A stretch of DNA of 64,000 nucleotides. Source: Chloroflexota bacterium. GTDB lineage: Bacteria; Chloroflexota; Dehalococcoidia; Bin125. Positions 40,991-50,441 of this stretch are shown here, one piece after another. How positions within the stretch are numbered: position 1 is the first letter of the stretch; the number at the start of each line of letters is the position of its first letter. Both the position numbers and the translations under genes were made by a program. A model generated the notes under the pieces. It searched no databases. It was not told where the DNA came from and worked only from the letters and a program-made list of their open reading frames with translations. Location of the stretch: the NCBI GenBank assembly GCA_028874365.1, contig JAPPJZ010000044.1:35222-99221 (forward strand). The letters are read 5' to 3'.

Positions 40991-41836
40991 ATGCCGACGG
41001 ACACGCCAACGATCGACTGCCAAGTACACGCGTATGACCGAAACGACGAAGGGAACTACCGCTCCGTGCTGGCCGGTCCGGCGACGGTGACCGGCGACGA
41101 GATGGTCGCGGCGATGGACTCCGTCGGGGTCGACGGCGCGCTGTTGATCTCGCCGTACACGATCTACGGCTACGACTCCAGCTATTGCGAGGGCGTCCGT
41201 GATCAGTATCCCGGTCGTTTCGGGCTGATAGCACCATTTGATCCCAACGCGCCGAACCTTGGCGCAGCGGTCGATGCCTGGGCGGAACGTCCTGGCGTCG
41301 TCGGGGCGCGGATCGTGCTCAGCTTCGAGGGTGTGTCAGCCGACCATCCCGGTCTCGATCAGGTGCTTGAAGCAGGGGCGCGCGCCGGCATACCGGTCAA
41401 TGTGCTCTGCTGGGGCCAGATGTCGGTGTTGGCCGAGCTCGCGCGGCGGCATCCTCAGACGCAGCTCGTGATCGACCATCTCGGTCTGCAGCAGCCGTTC
41501 GCCCCGCCTCCACCGGACGAACCGTGGGCCGACCTCGACAGTGTGTTGTCCCTGGCGCAGTTCGAGCACGTGGCGATCAAGATTTCCGGCGCCTGCACGC
41601 TGTCGCACGAGCCGTTTCCGTACCCGGACATCTGGGTGCCGCTGAGCCGGATCTTCGAGACCTACGGTCTCGACCGTTGCATGTGGGGCACCGACTGGAC
41701 GCGCGCAACGAACTTGCTCACCTTCGAGCAGGGCGTTGAGGCGTTCCGTCAGACCGACACATTGACCGACGAGGAGCGGGCGACGCTGATGGGCGGTTCG
41801 CTGCAGCAGATCTACGGCTGGACCCCCGGCGCCTGA
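40991..41836 (+). CDS. Amidohydrolase family 2
   Basis: 281 residues, ATG after CAGGACACCC (a weak ribosome site). Starts TIDCQVHAYDRN, where the metal HxH is changed to QVH; then VIDHLGLQQPF and the late Asp in MWGTDWTRA, as in family-2 hydrolases of lactones (2-pyrone-4,6-dicarboxylate lactonase type). TAGACT at 40945-40950 with TTGCAG 15 bases before it is a plausible promoter. Divergent from the enoyl-CoA hydratase gene. Confidence 0.85.
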   Translation: MPTDTPTIDCQVHAYDRNDEGNYRSVLAGPATVTGDEMVAAMDSVGVDGALLISPYTIYGYDSSYCEGVRDQYPGRFGLIAPFDPNAPNLGAAVDAWAERPGVVGARIVLSFEGVSADHPGLDQVLEAGARAGIPVNVLCWGQMSVLAELARRHPQTQLVIDHLGLQQPFAPPPPDEPWADLDSVLSLAQFEHVAIKISGACTLSHEPFPYPDIWVPLSRIFETYGLDRCMWGTDWTRATNLLTFEQGVEAFRQTDTLTDEERATLMGGSLQQIYGWTPGA

Positions 41837-41840
41837 TCCC

Positions 41841-41910
41841 GTCACCCTCTCCGCATGGGGGAGCGAATTTACGCGCAGGTCTCCTCTGGGAGAGGGCTGT
41901 GGTGAGGGTC
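41841..41910. repeat. REP-like palindromic element
   Basis: Between two convergent genes. Arms CCCTCTCC (41845-41852) and GGAGAGGG (41889-41896) are perfectly complementary. The minus strand reads CCCTCACC...GCCCTCTCCC, like the elements at 7912-8041. Position and structure fit a bidirectional transcription stop or a dispersed REP unit. Confidence 0.6.
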
Positions 41911-41922
41911 CCACTGCGCCTG

Positions 41923-42738
41923 TTACGGACGGTCGTCGTCGTGCCACTCGTTGAACATGGAGGTACGGCCGCCGTCGACGACGAGGTCGTGGGAGTTGAC
42001 GAAGCGCCCGGCATCGCTGGCCAGGTAGAGCGCCGCTTCGGCGATGTCCTCCGAGAGGCCGGCGCGGGTCATCGGGGTGGCGCGGGACAGGTTGTAGGTG
42101 AGCTTGGCCATCTTGCGGGCGTTCTCCTCGTCGGAGAGCGTGTTGGCGCGAGCGGAGCCGCCGTAGAAGATCGGCGTGGCGATCGCGCCCGGGGAGATGA
42201 CGTTGACGCGGATCCCGTAGCGTCCCAGTTCGACCCCGGCCAGCTTGGAGTAGTGCGTCATCGCCGCCTTGAGGGCTGAGTACAAGGGGTCGCCCTGGCG
42301 ATAGCGGATCGCGGCGATGCTCGAGTTGTTGATGATCGAGCCGCCGCCGGCGGCCTTCATCGGTTCGATCGCGTAGCGGATGCCCAGCATCGCGCTTCTG
42401 AGCAGGAGGTGGACGCCGTAGTCGATGTCCTCGCTGGTGATCGAGTCGAACGGCCCGCGGGTTGGTCCGCCGGCGTTGTTGAAGAGGATGTCGAGCGAAC
42501 CGAATCGTTCGACGGCCAGGTCGATCGACGCGTTGATGTCTGCCTCGTTCATGACGTCGGATTCGTGGTAGATCGCGTTTGGGCCGAGTTGGTCGGCGAG
42601 CGCTGATCCTTTTTCCCGTGAGCGGCCGGTCAGGACGACTTTGGCGCCTTCGGCGACGAACAGCTCCGCCGTCGCGGCACCGATGCCGCTCGTCCCTCCG
42701 GTGATGACTGCGACCTTGTCCTGCAAGCGTTGACCCAT
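41923..42738 (-). CDS. Short-chain dehydrogenase/reductase (SDR)
   Basis: 271 residues, classical SDR length. NAD(P) motif TGGTSGIG (14-21), NNAGG, active Ser in NNSSIAAI and Tyr-Lys pair in YSALKAA. A loop with GRSREKGS after the second strand suggests NADP use through the Arg. It oxidises or reduces an alcohol or ketone. It lies downstream of the LLM oxidoreductase gene on the same strand, 66 bases apart, so the two may be co-expressed. Confidence 0.92.
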   Translation of the reverse strand: MGQRLQDKVAVITGGTSGIGAATAELFVAEGAKVVLTGRSREKGSALADQLGPNAIYHESDVMNEADINASIDLAVERFGSLDILFNNAGGPTRGPFDSITSEDIDYGVHLLLRSAMLGIRYAIEPMKAAGGGSIINNSSIAAIRYRQGDPLYSALKAAMTHYSKLAGVELGRYGIRVNVISPGAIATPIFYGGSARANTLSDEENARKMAKLTYNLSRATPMTRAGLSEDIAEAALYLASDAGRFVNSHDLVVDGGRTSMFNEWHDDDRP

Positions 42739-42804
42739 GACATGCTCCCTCAGCCGCAGAGTAGCCGGGGATGTCGCGAATGCACTTGACTGCGGGACAG
42801 CCGA

Positions 42805-44109
42805 TCAGTCGGCGGCCGCGATTCGTTCATTGGTGGTCGGATCGATTTCGAACGCGCCTTCGAGCGCCAGCTCGGCACCCATCTCGCGGACCGCCGGCAG
42901 CACTTCTTCGCCCATCAGGCGGAGACTGCGCATTGCGTCTTCGTGGTCCATTGAGCCGTCGGCGTCCCAGAAGAAGATCGCGCCCGGGCGGATCTGTTCC
43001 AGAATATTGCGAATCTTGGGCAGGACGGTGGTCGGCGTGCCGTGGATGATGGCCTGTTTGTCGACCTGCTCCTTGAACGGGTCTTTCTTCTCAGGCTGCT
43101 CCTCTGGTTCGCCTTGCTCCTGCTTGCGCCGCTCGAGCGCCTTTTGCAGTTCGACCCGCCCCCGAGAAGCGGCGAGCGCGGGAATCTGGGAGGTCGGCAG
43201 CACGTCGGTGCGGGAGGTGAGGCCGGGAAGCGACTGCAGGAACGGTCGGACCTTGCCCTGGTTGCCCTCAAGGAAGGGGTTGCTCGGGCCCTGGAGGAAC
43301 TTGCGCGCGGTGGCTTCGGCCAGCTCCTCGGTTTCGTCGACGTGGATCTTGAACACGTAACCGGTGTGCTGCGTGCCGGCCTCGTAGCCGGCCTCGAGCG
43401 CGCATTCGCGGTAGTACTCGAACGACTGCTTCGTCGGCTCCATCTCGGTCGCGAGCATGATGTAGGGGTAGCGGCGCTCGGCCGCCCACTTGACCGTGTT
43501 GCGGCTCATCACGCCGGGGATCCAGATCGGCGGATGCGGATCTGAGTACGGTCGCGCCCAGGGATTGACGTAGCGGTACTGGAAGTGCTCGCCCTCCCAG
43601 CGGAACGGTCCCGGCGTGGTCCACGCCTTGACGATGAAGTCGTGGGCTTCCTGATAGCGCTCCCAGTTGAACGGCGAGGCACTGTTGTGCGCTACGCTCT
43701 CGCGACCGGTGCCGCGCACCCAACCGCTGACCAGACGGCCGCGCGAGATCATGTCGATCTCGGCCAGTTCCTCGGCCAGCCAGAGCGGGTCGTCCCAAAT
43801 CGGCAGGACGTTGCCGAGCAGGACGATTTTGGCGCGCTTCGTGATCCGAGCGAGGATCGCGGCTTCGACGTTCATCACGCTGCCCATGCAGAATGGCGTC
43901 GAATGATGCTCGTTGAGCATCAGACCGTCGAAGCCCATCTCCTCGGCGTAAAGCTTCTCGTCCAGGTAGCGGTTGTAGAGCTCAGCGCCAATCCGCGGAT
44001 CGTAGCTGTCGTTGCTCATACCGAGGTCCTGGATGTCGCGGCCGGTCGCGCCGAAGTAGCCGGAGTTCGGGTCCTGATAGGGCCGTTCGGTGAAGTAGCC
44101 GATGAACAT
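42805..44109 (-). CDS. LLM-class (luciferase-like) flavin-dependent monooxygenase
   Basis: 434 residues. A luciferase-like TIM barrel: GYFTERPYQ at the start, MGFDGLMLNEHHS, ILARITKRAKIVLLGNVLPIW, DMISRGRLVSGWVRGTGRES and PPIWIPGVMS. A charged, Glu/Lys/Gln-rich insertion at about 325-355 is unusual. Enzymes of this class use reduced FMN or F420 to oxidise organic substrates such as alkanesulfonates, nitrilotriacetate or long-chain alkanes. It needs a flavin reductase, none of which is seen nearby. Cytoplasmic. Confidence 0.9.
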   Translation of the reverse strand: MFIGYFTERPYQDPNSGYFGATGRDIQDLGMSNDSYDPRIGAELYNRYLDEKLYAEEMGFDGLMLNEHHSTPFCMGSVMNVEAAILARITKRAKIVLLGNVLPIWDDPLWLAEELAEIDMISRGRLVSGWVRGTGRESVAHNSASPFNWERYQEAHDFIVKAWTTPGPFRWEGEHFQYRYVNPWARPYSDPHPPIWIPGVMSRNTVKWAAERRYPYIMLATEMEPTKQSFEYYRECALEAGYEAGTQHTGYVFKIHVDETEELAEATARKFLQGPSNPFLEGNQGKVRPFLQSLPGLTSRTDVLPTSQIPALAASRGRVELQKALERRKQEQGEPEEQPEKKDPFKEQVDKQAIIHGTPTTVLPKIRNILEQIRPGAIFFWDADGSMDHEDAMRSLRLMGEEVLPAVREMGAELALEGAFEIDPTTNERIAAAD

Positions 44110-44192
44110 CTCAGCCCTCCGTAGGGATATCGCAGACTGCGCCCAGTGTGGCGTGGGCGCAGTCTAGGAGGGTGAGAGCTGCGGCGTCGGAG

Positions 44193-47100
44193 CTACTCGT
44201 CCTCGGGATAGAGCGCCACGCGGACCCAGCGATTCGTGGGCAGGATGCGTCCGGCCGCGGCAACCACCTGGTCGAGCGTCAGCGCATCGACCCGTTCTTC
44301 GTAGCTGGTGATCAGCTCGAACGGTTCGCCGCGGATTAGTACGGTCTCAATCTGGTTGACCCAGAACGAGTTTTCCCGCAGGTTCTCGTCGTAGGCGACG
44401 CGCAGTTGCTCTTTCACGGTGTCGAGATAACTCTGCTCACCGCCGTCGCGGATCCAGTCCAACTCGATTTCGATCTCGCCCAGCAACTCCTCGACGCGGT
44501 CGGGGTCGCTGCCGAAGATGATCCCAACCTGGTACTCGGAATCCGGAATCGAACTGAGACGTCCCCATACCGAGATGCTGTACGTACCTCCCAGCGCCTC
44601 GCGAATCCGCTCGCGCAGGCGGGTTCCCAGCATTTCCCCCGCAACCTCCACCGCCAGTGCCTCTTCACGGCTCCAGACGCCTTCGCCCTCAAACACCCAC
44701 ACCGTGTTGCTGCGCTGCTCGATTCCGCTGCGGACGGACTCATCAATCACACCCGGCGGCGGGTCGACGTTGTGGTTCACCCACTCTTCTACCCGACCTG
44801 TGGTCGGCAGGCTGGCAAGATACGTCTCTGTGAACGATCGCAATTCATCCCAGTCGAAGGCGCCGACGAAGACAAACCGCGCGTCGCCGATGTCCGCAAA
44901 GCGGTCGGCGTAGACCGCCTCCGCCCGCTCCATGCTCAACTCCTCGACTACTTCGAGGCTGAACGGCCGACCCCGCAAATGACCCTGACTGAGCAGCGAG
45001 TTGACGCGGTCGAACAGGACCGCATCCGGCTGCGTGGGACGCAACTCTGCGGAGCTGCGCAGTCGTTCTTCAAAGGTCGCGTAAAAGTCAGGATCCAGTC
45101 GTGGCGCGGTCACGTAGAGGTGAATCAGTTGGAACATCACCTCAAGATCTTTAGGCGACGCGTTGCCGCGTAATCCTTCATGCAAGGAGTCGATGTAGGG
45201 AACCACGGAGACCCGCGTGCCGGTCAGCAGCTTGTCCAGCGCCACGCTGTCATGGACGCCTACGCCGCTGCCATCGATGAGATCGTCCGCGTACAGCGCC
45301 GAGACGTAGTCCTCGTCCGAGACCAATGACGTGCCGCCTGGACTGAACGCGGTGAACTCCACCTCGTCGTCCTTGAAGTCGGTCTGCTTGGCGACCACGA
45401 CGATGCCGTTGGACAGTGTCCAACGAACCGCATCAATGACCTCAATGGTCTCTTCTTCGATGATGCTGCCAGGCGTTGGAATCGAGGCGATCAGGGGTTC
45501 GTCGCTCGATTCGTCCGCGTATGGCTCGACCACCATCGCGTTTGCGGTGGTGAGTTGCGCCGCCAGCACTGCTTCCAGTTCTTCACCGCCGCTTGGATCG
45601 ATTCCCTCGGGTCCCAGTACCAAGAGCACGCTGTTACGAGACGCGGTCCAGGTTCCGGAGACAGCGTTGACATCGGCCAGCGTGATCTGCGGCAACAGCG
45701 CCTGGTACAGCTCCCATTGCGCCTCGATGCCCGTCACAGGAGCGCCGCTCAGGAAGTGAGATCGATACCATCCCGCGATCTCCGATGAGTCAATCTGATC
45801 GCGGTTCGTGTACTGCCGCTCGGCTCCGCTGAGCAGATTGATCTTCTCGCGCTCCAATTCCGACTCGGTGAAGCCGTGCTGTCCGGCACGCTGGATCTCC
45901 TCCAGCATGGCGGTGACGCCGCGCTCGACCCCTTCCTGAGTGGTAGCCACGGCAAACTGCTCAATGTCGAGCGTGAGCACGAATGGCCTGGCGCCGGCGA
46001 ATGAACCCAGGTAGGGCGGATCCGCCTCCTGGCCGCGCTCGAACAAACGCGCGTTGAGCATCGCGAATGCCAGCCGGCTGGTCAGTCCGCGCTGCAGGGC
46101 GGCGACATCTCGACCAGTCTCCGGCGACAGCTTGCGTACGAGCACAACCTGCGTGTAGGGCGCCTCAGGGTCGGTGAACACGTCCACCTGCGGCTCCTCA
46201 TTGCCGGGAACCTCGAATAAGGGCCGCTCCACGGCCTCCGCGACTGCGGCTCGATCCTGAGTCGCCTGTCCTTCCGGCGGCGGCGCGAAGTGCTGGGCGA
46301 TCTTCGATTCCATCTCTGCGACGTCGAAATCGCCAACGGCGACCACTGCCATCAGACTCGGTCGGTACCAGCGCTCGTAGAAGGCGCGAAGCTCTTCGAC
46401 CGGCGCCGTCTCGAGCACTTCAAGCAGTCCGATCGGATCGCGCTCGGCGTATTGCGAGGAGCCGAACAGCAGCGGATACAGATTGCTGTAGAAGCGCGAG
46501 TTGAAACCCTGGAACAGACGGCGCTCTTCGATTACGACGCCGCGCTCCAGCTCGACTTCCTCCGGATCGAATGCGATGCCGTAGGCCCAGTCGCTGAGAA
46601 TCTGGAACGTGGTCTCCATGATCTCGGCATCGTCCGTGGGCACTTCGAGGAAGTAGACCGTCTCATCGAGACTCGTGTAGGCGTTCAGGTGAGCGCCAAA
46701 GTCGCTGCCGATCGATTCCAGGTACTCAATGATCTCCTGCTTCTCGAAACGCTCGGTGCCGTTGAATGCCATGTGCTCAACGAAGTGCGCCAGCCCGCGC
46801 TGCTGCTCTTCCTCCAGCACCGAACCTGCGCGCACGACCAGGGAGAGGTGCGCCCGACCCTGTGGCTCCGAGTTCTGGCGGATGTAGTAGGTCAGGCCGT
46901 TGCTCAACGTGCCGATCGTTACGTCGGGATCGAAGGGCAGCGGGTCATCGGCGTTCCAGATGGGCGCGGGTGCTGCCTCTGCTTCGGCGTGTTCTTCATC
47001 CTCGTCCTCGACGACCTCGACTGATTCGTCAGTTTCCTCTTCAGTCGCGCCTGCCTCGTCCTGCTCCTCTGACTCAGGCGCAGCAGCGGCAGATTGGTCC

Positions 47101-47294
47101 CGGGCCTGGTCATCGGTCTCGCTTGTCTCGGGTCTGCTCTCCGTTTCAGTCGACCCCCTGGCAGGCCCGTCCGTCGCCTGCTGTGTGGCAGGCTGTGCCG
47201 ACTGCGACGGGATGTCGTCGGTGCATCCTGCCAGGACCATCAGGGTCAGCAGCGCCAGGGCCGCTCCGAGCCCAAGCTTGAGGAGTCGCTTCAT
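44193..47294 (-). CDS. M16-family zinc protease lipoprotein
   Basis: 1033 residues from the ATG at 47294. The signal peptide ends in lipobox LAGC (Cys24). Residues about 26-110 are a Ser/Thr then Glu/Asp-rich low-complexity tether. The first M16 domain carries the inverted zinc motif HFVEH (170-174) and a downstream Glu in LERGVVIEE. Two inactive M16C-type domains follow, and the C-terminal half repeats the M16 layout without HxxEH, giving the four-domain clam-shell of pitrilysin-type enzymes in one chain. It would degrade peptides or proteins outside the cytoplasmic membrane. It stands alone, diverging from the gcv operon across a 263-base gap in which I see no riboswitch. Confidence 0.9.
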   Translation of the reverse strand: MKRLLKLGLGAALALLTLMVLAGCTDDIPSQSAQPATQQATDGPARGSTETESRPETSETDDQARDQSAAAAPESEEQDEAGATEEETDESVEVVEDEDEEHAEAEAAPAPIWNADDPLPFDPDVTIGTLSNGLTYYIRQNSEPQGRAHLSLVVRAGSVLEEEQQRGLAHFVEHMAFNGTERFEKQEIIEYLESIGSDFGAHLNAYTSLDETVYFLEVPTDDAEIMETTFQILSDWAYGIAFDPEEVELERGVVIEERRLFQGFNSRFYSNLYPLLFGSSQYAERDPIGLLEVLETAPVEELRAFYERWYRPSLMAVVAVGDFDVAEMESKIAQHFAPPPEGQATQDRAAVAEAVERPLFEVPGNEEPQVDVFTDPEAPYTQVVLVRKLSPETGRDVAALQRGLTSRLAFAMLNARLFERGQEADPPYLGSFAGARPFVLTLDIEQFAVATTQEGVERGVTAMLEEIQRAGQHGFTESELEREKINLLSGAERQYTNRDQIDSSEIAGWYRSHFLSGAPVTGIEAQWELYQALLPQITLADVNAVSGTWTASRNSVLLVLGPEGIDPSGGEELEAVLAAQLTTANAMVVEPYADESSDEPLIASIPTPGSIIEEETIEVIDAVRWTLSNGIVVVAKQTDFKDDEVEFTAFSPGGTSLVSDEDYVSALYADDLIDGSGVGVHDSVALDKLLTGTRVSVVPYIDSLHEGLRGNASPKDLEVMFQLIHLYVTAPRLDPDFYATFEERLRSSAELRPTQPDAVLFDRVNSLLSQGHLRGRPFSLEVVEELSMERAEAVYADRFADIGDARFVFVGAFDWDELRSFTETYLASLPTTGRVEEWVNHNVDPPPGVIDESVRSGIEQRSNTVWVFEGEGVWSREEALAVEVAGEMLGTRLRERIREALGGTYSISVWGRLSSIPDSEYQVGIIFGSDPDRVEELLGEIEIELDWIRDGGEQSYLDTVKEQLRVAYDENLRENSFWVNQIETVLIRGEPFELITSYEERVDALTLDQVVAAAGRILPTNRWVRVALYPEDE

Positions 47295-47557
47295 CACCCC
47301 GTCCCCCTTGCCTCTCATTGCATTCGCACGCAGCAGGTGGTGTTCTCTTTCGGGAACGCGCGATGGGCATTCTCCCGAACGGCGTGCTTACGCGCAGTCA
47401 CATCCGCACGGTCGCCGCAGGTTGGCCACCGATGTCGAATGAGGCCGTCTGTCAGGGAGCATCGGCCTGGGGAAGGGCGCGCGGCCACGGAACCAGGACA
47501 CATTTCTTCGATCCGGGCGTTCGCCGACCGTACGCGTCAGTGAGTACAGTGTGAGCG

Positions 47558-48667
47558 ATGAGCGTCCAATCGAGTCCCGACATGCTCACATCGCTGGCAC
47601 TACGAGAGCGTCACCTGGCGCTCGGCGCACGGTTTGCACCCTTTGCGGGCTGGGAGATGCCGCTGCAGTATCAGGGGATCGTGGCCGAGCACCTCGCGGT
47701 GCGCGAACGAGTCGGAGTCTTCGATGTCTCGCACCTCGCCAGGGCCTGGGTTGAGAGTCCGCGGGCGGCCGAGCAACTGCGCTCGGTGACGACCTTCGAC
47801 ATCCTGAGCCTGCCGGAAGGCAAGGCGCACTACTCGCTCTACTGCAACGATGAGGGCGGGATCGAGGATGACATCTTCATCTATCACCTGCCCGAAGATC
47901 GATGGTTGGTGATTCACAACGCCGCGCATGCCGAGGCCGACTTCGAGCGCCTGCGAATGGTCGCGGGCGATGCCGCTTCCGAGGTCACGCAGGAGACCGT
48001 GATGCTGGCCGTCCAGGGTCCTGAGGCGATGGTCCTGCTGGGCAGGCTGTTCGGGCCAGCGATTGCGGCTCTTGAACCACGGGATTGCGTGGAGTTGGAC
48101 TGGCGGGAAACGTCGGTTCTTTTCGCGCGCACCGGCTACACCGGCGAGGATGGCGGCGAGTGCATCGTGGAGGCCGGGTCAGCCGGCGAACTCTGGGACG
48201 CCTTCGTGTCGGGAGGCGCGACACCGTGCGGGCTTGGCGCGCGGGACACGCTGCGTCTGGAGGCTGCGCTGCCGCTGCACGGGAACGACATCGATCCGAC
48301 GACGCATCCGTATGAAGCGGGCCTCGGATTCGCCGTCAGTCTCGATGACGGTGCGTCCTTCATCGGCCGCGATGCCCTGGTCGAGGCCAAGGCACGTCCG
48401 CGGACTCGCCGACTTGCCCATCTCGCCGCTCGAGGGCGCGGCGTCATCCGGGCGGGTTATGACGTGCGGGAGGCGGGGGGCGGTGAGGTAGTGGCGCAAC
48501 TCACGAGCGGGGGACACAGCCCGAGCCTGCGGCTTGGGATCGGTTTGGCATACCTGCCGGTTGAACTGGCCAAGCGAGGCACCATGCTTGAGGTCGACGT
48601 GCGCGGACGGGCGCTGCCGGTCGAGGTGGTGCGACGACCGTTCTATCGAACGCCGAAGGATTCATGA
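47558..48667 (+). CDS. gcvT: Aminomethyltransferase, glycine cleavage T-protein
   Basis: 369 residues, normal length. Begins LTSLALRERHLALGARFAPFAGWEMPLQY, then FDVSHLARAWV, the folate-binding region GGIEDDIFIY with the catalytic Asp, and GLGARDTLRLEAALPLHGNDID. It moves the methylene group from the aminomethyl-lipoyl H-protein to tetrahydrofolate, releasing ammonia. First gene of a tight four-gene operon; the stop overlaps the gcvH start (ATGA). TACAGT about 20 bases upstream may be the -10 box. Confidence 0.95.
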   Translation: MSVQSSPDMLTSLALRERHLALGARFAPFAGWEMPLQYQGIVAEHLAVRERVGVFDVSHLARAWVESPRAAEQLRSVTTFDILSLPEGKAHYSLYCNDEGGIEDDIFIYHLPEDRWLVIHNAAHAEADFERLRMVAGDAASEVTQETVMLAVQGPEAMVLLGRLFGPAIAALEPRDCVELDWRETSVLFARTGYTGEDGGECIVEAGSAGELWDAFVSGGATPCGLGARDTLRLEAALPLHGNDIDPTTHPYEAGLGFAVSLDDGASFIGRDALVEAKARPRTRRLAHLAARGRGVIRAGYDVREAGGGEVVAQLTSGGHSPSLRLGIGLAYLPVELAKRGTMLEVDVRGRALPVEVVRRPFYRTPKDS

Positions 48668-49068
48668 TCATGGAGTACCAGACACCCGAGAACCTGCTCT
48701 ACACGGCCGACCACGAATGGCTTCGCCGCGAGGGTGACGACTCGGACGAAGTGACGGTCGGGATCACTGAGTTCGCCCAGGAGCAGCTGGGCGACGTGGT
48801 CTACCTGGAGCTCCCGGCGGATGGCACGGCCTTGAGCGCAGGGGAACCGTTCGGCGAGATCGAATCGGCCAAGACGGTGGCGGAATTGTTCGCGCCGGTA
48901 AGCGGGGAACTGATCGGGTCGAACGGTGAACTTGAGGATCGTCCGGAACTGGTCAATGAATCTCCGTACGACGAGGGGTGGATCGTCCGAGTGCGCTTGT
49001 CTGACGCATCAGAGCTGGATGGACTCCTGGACGCCGACGCGTATCGAGAACTGATCCCGGAGGACTAG
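48664..49068 (+). CDS. gcvH: Glycine cleavage H-protein
   Basis: 134 residues. The lipoyl domain has the attachment site ESAKTVAEL with Lys70, and the preceding VTVGITEFAQEQLGDVVYLELP is highly typical. It carries the aminomethyl group from the P-protein to the T-protein. The ATG overlaps the gcvT stop by four bases; an ATG two codons later is an alternative. Lipoylation enzymes are not in the window. Confidence 0.95.
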   Translation: MIMEYQTPENLLYTADHEWLRREGDDSDEVTVGITEFAQEQLGDVVYLELPADGTALSAGEPFGEIESAKTVAELFAPVSGELIGSNGELEDRPELVNESPYDEGWIVRVRLSDASELDGLLDADAYRELIPED

Positions 49069-49070
49069 CG

Positions 49071-50441
49071 GTGCCCTCGTCGACAACCGTCGGGTCGCCC
49101 CATCCTTACATTCCAGCCACCGATGCCGACCGCAAGCGGATGCTGGCGCGAGTCGGTGTTGACGAGTTGGATGCGCTCTTCGCTGACCTACCTGCTGCGT
49201 TCCGCGATCCGAACATCGATCTGCCGCCTGCACTGACGGAACCCGAGCTGATCGCCTTGCTCGGCGCGCGGGCCGCGGAGAACGCCGCTTCCTCTCGCCT
49301 CAGTTTTCTGGGCGCGGGCGCCTACCGACGCTCGGTGCCCTCGATCGTGTCTCACCTGACGAGCCGCTCCGAGTTCGTGACTGCGTACACGCCGTACCAG
49401 CCGGAGATCAGTCAGGGGACCTTGCAATCGGGCTTCGAGTTTCAGTCGGTCGTCTGCGAACTGACGGGGATGGATATCTCGAACACCGGGCTGTACGACG
49501 TCGCGAGCGCCACCGCGGAGGGTTGTTTGTTGGCTGCGCGGGTGACCAAGCGTTCCGCCGTCGCTCTGCTCGAACCGATCCATCCGGGGACGGCCGAGGT
49601 CGTCGGTACGTATGCGGGCGGTGCAGGACTGAATGTGGACCGATTGTCGTCGGCGGACGAACTGACCGACGAGCATGCGTGTCTCGTGGTGCAACAGCCG
49701 GACTTCCTCGGCACAATCGTCGATCTCGAACCGCTCGGGCTGCGGGTCCACGAGCGCGGCGGACTGCTGGTGACGGTCGCCGACCCGTTCGCGCTGGGTC
49801 TGTTGCAAGCGCCGGGCGACGCCGGCGCCGACATCGTGACCGGCGAGGGTCGTGACCTGGCCGGCGCACCCGCGTTCGGCGGTCCGTCGCTGGGACTGTT
49901 CGCCGCGGGCCTGCCGTACATGCGGCAGATGCCGGGCCGGATCGTCGGACGAACTCGCGAGCTGCGCAATGCGGAGAACTCAGGGGAGGAACCTCGCACC
50001 GGCTACGTCCTCACCTTGCAGGCGCGGGAGCAGTTCATTCGACGCGAGCGGGCGACCTCCAACGTCTCGACCGCGCAGGCGCTCATCGCACTCGCCTTCA
50101 CCATCGCAGTGCAGGCGCTGGGACCGCGCGGCCTGCGAGAGTCGGCGGAGCTGTGTTACCAGCGAGCTCACGACGCTGCGAGGCGCGTAGCTGCATTGCC
50201 AGGCTACGAAGTTCCGGAGCGCGGACCGTGGTTCCAGGAGTTCCTCGTGCGCGGCCCGGTCCCGGCCGGGGAGTTGGCCGCTCGACTTTCGAGGCGGGGC
50301 ATCACGGCCGGACTCGACGTATCGAACCGTGCGGAACCGGAAGCGCGCGACTCGCTCCTCTTTGCTGTCACGGAAGCCACCCCGGACGGACACGTTGATG
50401 CACTTGTGGACGCGCTGGCTTCGATCGGAGATGAGGTGTGA
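49071..50441 (+). CDS. gcvPA: Glycine decarboxylase P-protein subunit 1
   Basis: 456 residues from a GTG two bases after gcvH. Family features: HPYIPATDADRKRML, SFLGAGAYRRSVPSIV, YTPYQPEISQGTLQ and NTGLYDVASATAEG. This is the N-terminal half of the split PLP-dependent glycine decarboxylase found in Firmicutes, Thermus and Chloroflexota-like groups. Alone it is inactive; it pairs with the subunit encoded next. Its stop overlaps the next start as GTGA. Confidence 0.95.
   Translation: MPSSTTVGSPHPYIPATDADRKRMLARVGVDELDALFADLPAAFRDPNIDLPPALTEPELIALLGARAAENAASSRLSFLGAGAYRRSVPSIVSHLTSRSEFVTAYTPYQPEISQGTLQSGFEFQSVVCELTGMDISNTGLYDVASATAEGCLLAARVTKRSAVALLEPIHPGTAEVVGTYAGGAGLNVDRLSSADELTDEHACLVVQQPDFLGTIVDLEPLGLRVHERGGLLVTVADPFALGLLQAPGDAGADIVTGEGRDLAGAPAFGGPSLGLFAAGLPYMRQMPGRIVGRTRELRNAENSGEEPRTGYVLTLQAREQFIRRERATSNVSTAQALIALAFTIAVQALGPRGLRESAELCYQRAHDAARRVAALPGYEVPERGPWFQEFLVRGPVPAGELAARLSRRGITAGLDVSNRAEPEARDSLLFAVTEATPDGHVDALVDALASIGDEV

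Noticed and set aside
47295..47557. Glycine riboswitch before gcvT
   Set aside because: I looked for the conserved paired aptamer cores upstream of gcvT and found none; the gap only shows a weak TCGGGA/TCCCGA inverted repeat and a possible -10 box.
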